A stretch of 64,000 nucleotides of DNA from assembly GCF_002890915.1 (NCBI RefSeq), contig NZ_POUT01000008.1:124001-188000 (forward strand), given 5' to 3'. The notes beneath the pieces were generated by a model. That model had not been told where the DNA came from. It searched no databases and was given only the letters and a program-made list of their open reading frames with translations. How positions within the stretch are numbered: position 1 is the first letter of the stretch; each line of letters begins with the position of its first letter. This DNA is from Stutzerimonas stutzeri. Lineage in GTDB: Bacteria; Pseudomonadota; Gammaproteobacteria; Pseudomonadales; Pseudomonadaceae. Positions 45,902 to 53,021 of this stretch are shown in pieces. A program made the position numbers and the translations under genes.

Positions 45902-47224
45902 ATGAAACCTACAACTTCGCTTCCGCTCACCTCTGAGCAAAGCCAGTGGTACGAACTGGCCCGCGCCAAGCTCGATCCCCAGCGTCTGCAGAAGCTGCTG
46001 TTCCAGCTGACCAACATTCACAGCCCCACCGGCGCTACCCGCGAGGCCAGCGAGTTCATGCGCCGGCACATGCAGTCGATCGGCATGAAGGCGCGCTACT
46101 ACCCGATGAACGACCTTACCGGCAATGCGCTGGGCGAGTTCAGGGGCAGTGGCGGCGGGGCGACCGTGTTGCTCTATGCGCCGATCGATACTCACCTGGA
46201 TCGCACACCGGGTGAGGAGATTCTCACCGGCGATGGCGAGGAAGCCGACCTGCAGCCGTATGCGCAGATGGTCGACGACTGGGTGTTCGGCCTCGGCTCG
46301 TCGAACCCCAAGGCGATGATCGCCACCTTGACCGAGGTGGCCACCGCGCTGATCGAGGCCGGTGTCCCGCTCAAGGGCGATCTGCTGCTGGGAGTGGCCG
46401 ACGGCGGCATGCCGGTGGATATCGGTGCGCGCCATGCCGGGATGTCCAACGGCGTGATTCACATGCTCAACCGCGGCATGTATCCGGACTTCGCCATCAT
46501 CATGAAGCCGTGGAACTGGGTCTACCACGAGGAACCGGGCATGGCCTGGTTCAAGCTCAAGGTCAAGGGCACCCTCGGTTATGCCGGCGTCCCCCATGGT
46601 ATCCCGGGCTTCCGTAGCTCCGTGGTGCCGGCTGCGACAGTGATCCAGGAGCTGCAGCAGTGGATCCTGCAGTACACCGACCGCAACACCAGCGGCGTGA
46701 TCCAGCCTCATGGCTGGATCGCCGGCGTGCGCGGCGGCCAGGTCGAGCGCCCGGCGTTCCCCAGCGCGGTCACCGAAATTTTCTTCGATGTACGCGTCAA
46801 TCCGCGCGTAAGCCCGGCCAGCGTCAAGGCGCAGTTCGCCGAGTTCGTTGCCGATCTGAATGCACGCTTCCCGGACCTGGATCTGGACTGGGAGCAGTAC
46901 GGCTCGGCACCGGGCGGCACCACCGATCCAGAGAACTGGATCATCCAGTCGTGCAAGCGCGGTTGGGAGTTCATCGAGCAACGCCCCCATGGCGAACCGG
47001 ACATGCTCGCCGGCCAGACCGACGGCGCGGCGCTGCGTCGCTACGGTGTCCCCACCGCCCGCATCGGCTGGCCGTGGCCCGCGACTGGTGCACCGCTGCC
47101 GGTGGCCGAGGGGCTGGGCGGCATGGGCGCGACCTACATCCCGGACCTGATGCCCTGCGCGGAAAAGATCCTCTACGCGCTGATCGACACCCTGAGCCGG
47201 CCGCGCCATGAAATGGGCCTGTAA
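45902..47224 (+). CDS. M20-family metallohydrolase-like protein with altered metal ligands
   Basis: Protein of 440 residues with an M20 peptidase fold. The first metal motif is kept as THLDRTP (His98, Asp100), but the usual bridging Asp is Asn135 (GLGSSNPK) and the usual Glu-Glu pair reads Asp-Gly-Gly at 167-169. A dizinc site therefore looks incomplete. GGAGCC precedes ATG 45902, ten bases after the reductase stop. It may bind or transform an amide intermediate in another way. Confidence 0.75.
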   Translation: MKPTTSLPLTSEQSQWYELARAKLDPQRLQKLLFQLTNIHSPTGATREASEFMRRHMQSIGMKARYYPMNDLTGNALGEFRGSGGGATVLLYAPIDTHLDRTPGEEILTGDGEEADLQPYAQMVDDWVFGLGSSNPKAMIATLTEVATALIEAGVPLKGDLLLGVADGGMPVDIGARHAGMSNGVIHMLNRGMYPDFAIIMKPWNWVYHEEPGMAWFKLKVKGTLGYAGVPHGIPGFRSSVVPAATVIQELQQWILQYTDRNTSGVIQPHGWIAGVRGGQVERPAFPSAVTEIFFDVRVNPRVSPASVKAQFAEFVADLNARFPDLDLDWEQYGSAPGGTTDPENWIIQSCKRGWEFIEQRPHGEPDMLAGQTDGAALRRYGVPTARIGWPWPATGAPLPVAEGLGGMGATYIPDLMPCAEKILYALIDTLSRPRHEMGL

Positions 47225-47234
47225 GGAGCCGCCG

Positions 47235-47984
47235 ATGAGCAAGCGAATCAAGATGATCTTCCCGGTTCCGATGAGCGAAGCCACAAGGCCGTTGGTGGAA
47301 TCCCAGTTGCCCGTCGCGATGTTGCGCCCGGATATCGAGGTCAGCTTCGTCGGCGCCGGCCAGGTGATGACCTTGGCCGACAGCTACTACGACATGGCGC
47401 TGATGGAACTGGCCGTGATCGAAGCCGGCATCAAGGCCGAGGAAGAGGGCTTCGACGCGGTGTGCATCAACACCGTCAGCGACTCCGGCCTGGCCGCGCT
47501 GCGCTCGCGGCTGTCGATCCCGGTGCTGGCCCCCGGCATCGCCGCGTTCCATACCGCCGCCATGCTCGGCCATACGTTCAGCATCCTGACCATGTGGCCA
47601 CGCTGGTTTCCGCTGTACCGCAAGACTCTCAAGGAATACGGGCTGGAGTCGCGCCTGGCGTCGGTCCGCTCGATCGATGTTCGTCCGGATACCGAGGCGC
47701 TGCTGCAGGGCAAGGAGGAGTTCGTCTTCGGCAAGCTGCTCGAGGCCGGCCGGCGCGCCATCGAGGAAGACGGCGCCGACGTCATCGTGCTCGGCTCGAC
47801 CACCATGCACCAGTCCCACGCCTACCTGGCCGAGCACCTGCCGGTGCCGGTGCTCAATCCGGGCGTGATCGCCTACAAGCAGTGCGAACTGCTGCTCGAC
47901 CTTGGCCTGTGCCACAGCAAGGTCGCCTTTCCCAGCCCCGAGCTGAACAAGGACGGGGCTTTCGTGAGCCAGGGCCGTGCATAG
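47235..47984 (+). CDS. Asp/Glu/hydantoin racemase family protein with one active-site Cys
   Basis: Protein of 249 residues of the Asp/Glu racemase superfamily, which also holds hydantoin racemase, maleate isomerase and arylmalonate decarboxylase. Cys77 (AVCINTVSD) is in the first active-site position; the second, usually Cys in GC(A/T), is Ser188 (VLGSTTM). The single Cys argues against simple racemisation; isomerase or decarboxylase activity is possible. TAAGGAG precedes ATG 47235, 10 bp after the M20-like gene. Confidence 0.78.
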   Translation: MSKRIKMIFPVPMSEATRPLVESQLPVAMLRPDIEVSFVGAGQVMTLADSYYDMALMELAVIEAGIKAEEEGFDAVCINTVSDSGLAALRSRLSIPVLAPGIAAFHTAAMLGHTFSILTMWPRWFPLYRKTLKEYGLESRLASVRSIDVRPDTEALLQGKEEFVFGKLLEAGRRAIEEDGADVIVLGSTTMHQSHAYLAEHLPVPVLNPGVIAYKQCELLLDLGLCHSKVAFPSPELNKDGAFVSQGRA

Positions 47985-47991
47985 GAGAGCC

Positions 47992-49443
47992 ATGATGAAA
48001 ATGTTCGAATCGGCAGCGGCCCACGCCCTCAGCGACCTGACCATCGCCGAGGCGATGACGGCCTTCCGCGACGGTGTGCTGAGCAGTACCGAGCTGGTGG
48101 AGGCCTGCCTGGAGCGCTGTGACGATGGCAGGGAACTGAACGTATACGTGACCCTCGACCGCGCCGGGGCGCTGGCGGCCGCCGGGGCCGCCGATGCCGC
48201 GCGCAGGGCCGGTGAGCCGCTCAAGCCGTTGAGCGGGATTCCCATCGTCATCAAGGACAACATCCACTGCGCCGGCTTGCCTTGTACGGCCGGCTCGCCG
48301 GCCTTCGCCGATTTCGTCCCGGCGGAGGATGCGCCCACCGTGCGCACGCTGCGCGAGGCCGGCGCGATCATCCTCGGCAAGACCAACATGCATGAGCTGG
48401 CGTTCGGCGCCACTGGCTACAACGGCGCATTCAACACCGGGCGGGAAGTGGGGGTGCGCAACCCCTACGACAGCACCCGCATCGCCGGCGGTTCGTCATC
48501 GGGCAGCGCCGCCGCGCTCGGTGCGCGCATGGCGCTGGCGGCGCTGGGCACCGATACCGGTGGTTCGATGCGCATTCCGCCGGCGCTCAACGGTTGCGCC
48601 TCGCTGCGTCCCAGCCAAGGTCGCTACAGCGACCAGGGCGTGATCCCGATCGCCCGCAGCCGCGACACCGTCGGGCCCATGGCCCTGTGCATGGCCGACG
48701 TGGCGCTGCTCGATGGCTTGATCACTGGCGATCATGCCCTGCCGTCGATCACCCTCGAGGGGCTCCGCTTCGGCATCCCCGCCGAATGCTGGCGCAACCT
48801 GGATGACGACACCCAGGAGCAGGCCCATGCCGCGCTGGACAAGCTCCGTGCCCATGGTGTCCAGCTGGTGCCCATCGAGGATGCCGGCCTGCTGGCGCTC
48901 AACGAGCCGGTGGGCTTCAGCGTGGTGATCCACGAGGCTTACGACTGCATGGTCGAGTACCTGCATGCGTATGGCCACGGCATGACCATCGAGCAGGTCG
49001 CCGAGAAGCTGCACAGTCCCGATGTGCGTTACATCTACGAGAACTGGGTGCTGCCTCGCAGGATTCCGGCCGCAGACCAGCTGGTGGCTTCGGGGCCGCT
49101 GTACCACGCCGCGCAGAACGGTGGCCGCCAGGCGCTGCGCGAACGCTATCAGGATCTGTTCGAATCCCTTCGCCTCGACGGATTGCTGTTTCCGACGACC
49201 GCCGTGGTTGCTCCGCTCGCGCAGGAAGAGGTCAACCAGCCGGCGAGTTTCGAGCGCCTGATCCAGAACACCGAACCGGCTGCCAGCGCGGGATTGCCCT
49301 GCATCCAGGTGCCGGCGGGCCTCGGCACGCGCAGTGGCCTGCCGGTGGGCATGGAACTCGACGGTCCGCTGGGCAGCGATCGCCGCCTGCTGGCGATCGG
49401 GCAGTTGCTGGAAAGCATTTTTGGCCGCGTAGCGCGGGCGTGA
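47992..49443 (+). CDS. Amidase signature family protein (second of two)
   Basis: Protein of 483 residues with the triad Lys88 (VIKDNIH), Ser168 (GGSSSGSAA) and Ser192 (GTDTGGSMR). AGGAGAG precedes ATG 47992. It differs clearly from the first amidase, so the two probably serve different steps or substrates. Coupled closely to the racemase-like gene, with the SDR gene 18 bp downstream. Confidence 0.84.
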   Translation: MMKMFESAAAHALSDLTIAEAMTAFRDGVLSSTELVEACLERCDDGRELNVYVTLDRAGALAAAGAADAARRAGEPLKPLSGIPIVIKDNIHCAGLPCTAGSPAFADFVPAEDAPTVRTLREAGAIILGKTNMHELAFGATGYNGAFNTGREVGVRNPYDSTRIAGGSSSGSAAALGARMALAALGTDTGGSMRIPPALNGCASLRPSQGRYSDQGVIPIARSRDTVGPMALCMADVALLDGLITGDHALPSITLEGLRFGIPAECWRNLDDDTQEQAHAALDKLRAHGVQLVPIEDAGLLALNEPVGFSVVIHEAYDCMVEYLHAYGHGMTIEQVAEKLHSPDVRYIYENWVLPRRIPAADQLVASGPLYHAAQNGGRQALRERYQDLFESLRLDGLLFPTTAVVAPLAQEEVNQPASFERLIQNTEPAASAGLPCIQVPAGLGTRSGLPVGMELDGPLGSDRRLLAIGQLLESIFGRVARA

Positions 49444-49461
49444 GATGAGAGGAGAAACCTG

Positions 49462-50220
49462 ATGAGACGCAATGACGGTTGGCGCGACAAGGTGGTGATC
49501 GTGACCGGTGGCGCCAGTGGCATGGGGCGGGACGTATGCCTGGCGCTGGCGGCCGAGGGGGCGTGTCTGGTGATCGGCAATCGTAACGCCGAAGCCGGCC
49601 AGGCATTGCTGCGGCAAATCCGTGCCGGCGGCGGCCAGGCGCTGTTCCTGCCGACCGACGTGTCACGGCCGGAGGACTGCGAGGCACTGGTGGCGCTGGC
49701 CATGGACAGCCATGGCCGGCTCGACGGCGCATTCAACAACGCTGGCCTGCAGCGGGCCTTCAACGCGATCCACGCGACGCCGATCGCCGATCTCAGCGAG
49801 GTCATCGACATCAATCTCAAGGGCATGCTGTACATGATGAAGTACGAGACGGCCGCCATGCTCGCCAGCGGCGGCGGTTCGATCGTCAACAACGCTTCGA
49901 TCTTCGGCCTCAAGGCGATGCCCGAGACGGCTTATTACGTCGCCTCCAAGCACGGCATCGTCGGTGCGACGCGCGCCGTGGCACTGGACTACGCCAGCCA
50001 GGGCATCCGCGTCAACGCGGTATGCCCCGGCCCGGTCAAGACGCCCAGCTTCGACCGCGTCACCGGCGGTGACGACCATCTGTACGACAACGGCGTACCC
50101 ATGCGCCGCATAGGGCAGCCGGAAGAGATAACCGCGGCAGTGCTCTGGCTGCTGTCCGACCAGGCTTCCTACGTCACCGGTACGACGCTCTCGGTGGATG
50201 GCGGCATGGCAGCGCAATAG
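49462..50220 (+). CDS. SDR family oxidoreductase
   Basis: Short-chain dehydrogenase of 252 residues. Cofactor motif TGGASGMG (15-22), NNAG at about 92-95, catalytic Ser/Tyr/Lys in NNASIFG and YYVASKHG, PGPVKTP, and the C-terminal SVDGGM. Resembles cis-dihydrodiol or alcohol dehydrogenases used after ring oxygenation, but substrate class cannot be fixed. GAGAGGAG precedes ATG 49462. Confidence 0.85.
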   Translation: MRRNDGWRDKVVIVTGGASGMGRDVCLALAAEGACLVIGNRNAEAGQALLRQIRAGGGQALFLPTDVSRPEDCEALVALAMDSHGRLDGAFNNAGLQRAFNAIHATPIADLSEVIDINLKGMLYMMKYETAAMLASGGGSIVNNASIFGLKAMPETAYYVASKHGIVGATRAVALDYASQGIRVNAVCPGPVKTPSFDRVTGGDDHLYDNGVPMRRIGQPEEITAAVLWLLSDQASYVTGTTLSVDGGMAAQ

Positions 50221-50258
50221 TGCTCGCGTTTCAGGGGTGATCACAGGAGAACAACAAG

Positions 50259-51218
50259 ATGATCAACGCACTGAGCTATGTGGTGGTGCAGACGCCGCAT
50301 CTCGAGGCCTGGATGGAGCAGGCGCGCGACCACATCGGCCTGCAGGTCGAGGTCGTCCGTCCTGGAGCATGCGTGCGCCTGCGCGCCGATGAGAAGGTGC
50401 AGCGCCTGCTGGTCAGCCGGACCGAAGGTGAGGCCAGCATGGGCATGGGCTTCGAGGCGGCGGATGCGGCCGATGCCGAGCGCATCCGCATTGCCCTGGA
50501 GGCCGGCGGCTACGCGACCACACCGGCCTCGGCCGAGGAACTGGCGTTGCGCGGGGTTGCCGGCATGTTTCATTTCCGCGACCCCGACGGCGTGACGATC
50601 GAGGTGTGCCACGGCCTGGCGGATGCCGCCAGTCCCTTCGTTGCGGGGCGCCCGCTGGGCGGATTCCGCACCGGCGACATGGGCCTGGGGCACGTCGCGC
50701 TCATCACCGAGCACTTCGACGAACTCAGTCATCTTTACCGCAACATCTTCGGCTTCAAGGTCAGCGACTACACCCATGCGCCGTTTCGCGTGGAGTTCCT
50801 GCACTGCAATCCGCGCCACCACACCATGGGGCTGGCCCATACCGGCGGGCCGGCGAAGATCTACCACCTGATGCTCGAATACAACGATTTCGACGACGTT
50901 GGCCGCGCCTACGACGTGGCGCTGACCAACCCCGACAGCATTGGCGTGACCCTGGGCCGCCATATCAACGACCACGTCACCTCGTTCTACCTGAAGAACC
51001 CGGATGGCTGGATGTTCGAGCTAGGCTGGGCCAGCCGCACCGTCGGGCCGGACTGGGAAGTCGAGGAACTGCAGGGCATGAGCCTGTGGGGCCACGACCG
51101 TACCTGGCTGCCGGAGCACAAGCGCGAAGAAGCCCGGCAGATCCTCAAGCGCCTGGCCGCCCAGGGTGTGCGCGCCCCGGTCGTTACCACCTCTCAAACC
51201 GCTAAGGGCAAACAATGA
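50259..51218 (+). CDS. VOC-family extradiol dioxygenase (BphC-like)
   Basis: Type I extradiol dioxygenase of 319 residues with two vicinal-oxygen-chelate domains. Iron ligands His145 (LGHVALI), His203 (YHLMLEY) and Glu254 (MFELGW) are all present, spaced like His146/His210/Glu260 of BphC; a catalytic His (about 188) and Tyr (about 244) are also kept. It cleaves a catechol-type ring in meta position, probably a bicyclic or substituted one. It is unrelated in fold to MhpB in the same regulon. Hydrolase follows with the stop-start overlap. Confidence 0.88.
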   Translation: MINALSYVVVQTPHLEAWMEQARDHIGLQVEVVRPGACVRLRADEKVQRLLVSRTEGEASMGMGFEAADAADAERIRIALEAGGYATTPASAEELALRGVAGMFHFRDPDGVTIEVCHGLADAASPFVAGRPLGGFRTGDMGLGHVALITEHFDELSHLYRNIFGFKVSDYTHAPFRVEFLHCNPRHHTMGLAHTGGPAKIYHLMLEYNDFDDVGRAYDVALTNPDSIGVTLGRHINDHVTSFYLKNPDGWMFELGWASRTVGPDWEVEELQGMSLWGHDRTWLPEHKREEARQILKRLAAQGVRAPVVTTSQTAKGKQ

Positions 51219-52063
51219 CCACCACCGCTTCCCCGGAAATCGCCAACAGCCTGCGGATTGGCGAATGCACCCTCAACTATCACGACCAGGGCCAGGGCGA
51301 CGCCATCCTCCTGATCCATGGTTCCGGCCCTGGCGTCACCGCCTGGGCCAACTGGCGTGGCGTGATTCCTGCGCTGTCCCGGAACGCCCGCGTCATCGCC
51401 CCGGACATGCTGGGCTTCGGCTATACCACCTGCCCCGGCGACTGGAAGCTGGATCCCACGGCCTGGGTGCGGTCGCTGGTGGGCCTGCTCGATGCACTGG
51501 ACGTCCCGCAGGTATCCATCGTGGGCAATTCCTTCGGCGGGGCGATTGCGCTGGCCTTCGCCAAGGCGTATCCGCAACGCGTTCGGCGCCTGGTGCTGAT
51601 GGGCGCCGCGGGGCTGCCGTTCCCCATCACCGAGGGGCTGGAAAAGGTCTGGGGTTACCAGCCATCGCTGCAGGCGATGCGTGAGCTGATGGAAGTGTTC
51701 GCCTACGACCACGGGCTGATCAACGACGATCTGGTGCGGATGCGCTACGAGGCCAGTATCCGCGACGACGTGCAGACGCGCTTCGCCCAGCTGTTCCCGG
51801 CGCCTCGCCAGCAGGGGGTGGAAATGCTCGCCCTGGCCGAGGACGCGCTGCGTGCACTGCCGCATGAGACCCTGCTGGTCCACGGCCGTGACGACAAGGT
51901 GATTCCCCTGGAAGTCTCCGAGCGCATGTTGCGCTTGATCCCCCACGCCCAGCTGCATGTGTTCGGCGAATGCGGCCACTGGGTGCAGATCGAAAAAGCC
52001 CCGGCCTTCGTCCGCCTGCTCACTGACTTTCTCATCGACCCGCCATCCTGCAACGGAGCATGA
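51215..52063 (+). CDS. Alpha/beta hydrolase (BphD/XylF-like meta-cleavage product hydrolase)
   Basis: Hydrolase of 282 residues. HGSGPGVTAWANWR, elbow GNSFGGAIA, acid in HGRDDKV and His in ECGHWVQIEKAP. The close coupling to the extradiol dioxygenase (ATGA overlap) suggests it hydrolyses that enzyme's ring-cleavage product. It is the third such hydrolase in the window. Confidence 0.87.
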   Translation: MTTTASPEIANSLRIGECTLNYHDQGQGDAILLIHGSGPGVTAWANWRGVIPALSRNARVIAPDMLGFGYTTCPGDWKLDPTAWVRSLVGLLDALDVPQVSIVGNSFGGAIALAFAKAYPQRVRRLVLMGAAGLPFPITEGLEKVWGYQPSLQAMRELMEVFAYDHGLINDDLVRMRYEASIRDDVQTRFAQLFPAPRQQGVEMLALAEDALRALPHETLLVHGRDDKVIPLEVSERMLRLIPHAQLHVFGECGHWVQIEKAPAFVRLLTDFLIDPPSCNGA

Positions 52064-52509
52064 ACATGAATCGCGAAACCATAAAAGGCCGCTGGAACAT
52101 CCTGGCCTGGGAGCAACTCTACGACGATGGCCGCGTGGTACTGCCCATGGGGTCCGAGCTGGAAGGCTTCATTGAATACTCCGACTTCGGCATGTTCTGC
52201 GTCGTCTCGCGCATGGATCGCCCGGCATTCGCCAGCGGAGGCCAATGGTCGGCCAGCGATGCCGAGAAGGCGGCGGCCTACGGCAGCTACCTGACGTATG
52301 CAGGAGACTACGACGTCGACGGCAATACCATCACGCATAAGGTACGCCACAGCCTCTTCCCCGACTGGGTAGGCGGCGAGCAGCGCCGTAGCGCCGAGCT
52401 GGAAGGCGACGTCCTCGCGCTGACGGCTCGGCTTGAGGTGGGCACAAGCGAAGCGCGGACTGCACGGCTGCTCTGGCGGCGAGCGGGGGCCCCGTGCTGC
52501 GCTCAGTGA
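52060..52509 (+). CDS. Lipocalin-like domain-containing protein
   Basis: Protein of 149 residues with the short lipocalin-like fold seen in accessory proteins of catabolic clusters: IKGRWNILAWEQLYDDGR, GFIEYSDFGMFCVVSRMDR and the central SYLTYAGDYDVDGNTITHKV. Enzymatic role unknown; perhaps an isomerase or binding protein. ATG 52060 overlaps the hydrolase stop (ATGA); ATG 52066 is also possible. Last gene of the reductase operon. Confidence 0.78.
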   Translation: MNMNRETIKGRWNILAWEQLYDDGRVVLPMGSELEGFIEYSDFGMFCVVSRMDRPAFASGGQWSASDAEKAAAYGSYLTYAGDYDVDGNTITHKVRHSLFPDWVGGEQRRSAELEGDVLALTARLEVGTSEARTARLLWRRAGAPCCAQ

Positions 52510-52572
52510 CTGCGCAAAGCCCTCCGCCGGAAGGGCGGAGCGGTGTCTCGTCCTCATCGGTAGCCTGAAAGG

Positions 52573-53003
52573 CTATTGCCTGATGTGCTCCGCCAGGAAG
52601 TCGATCAGCGTCCTCACCGAAGGCAGCAGGCCCCGGCGGGACGGGAAGACGGCGTGGACGATTCCGCTGCGGGGCACCCATTGCGGGATGATGTCCACCA
52701 GCCGGCCCTGTTCCAGGTCCTGATCGACGACCATCAGCGGCAACTGCACGATGCCTACGCCGTGCAACGCGGCCCCCAGTCCAGGCTCGGCAGGTTGCCG
52801 AGATCGGCCGGCACCAGCGGCAGGTCGAGGCCTTTCAGGAAATCCGCACTCGCCACCAGGCGCTGCGGGCTCTGCGCCAGGCTGCGCATCACCAGGCCGC
52901 TGTCTTCCAGCGGCGGGAAGCGCACGCGCAGCGCCAGGTCCAGCCCTTCGCCGAGCACATCGACCCGCCGGTTGGCCGTTCGCCGGTACGTGCGGCATCG
53001 GCT
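52573..53003 (-). pseudogene. LysR family regulator, C-terminal remnant with internal deletion
   Basis: Only part of the effector domain survives. From about 53003 a frame reads RTANRRVDVLGEGLDLALRV up to PADLGNLPSLDWG, then, after loss of some 60 residues and a frame change near 52770, GVGIVQLPLMVVDQDLEQG up to LIDFLAEHIRQ and the stop at 52573. The HTH half is missing; its place is taken by the 3' end of the AceE-type gene. Confidence 0.8.
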
Positions 53004-53021
53004 CGCTCATCGCTGCCGCCT

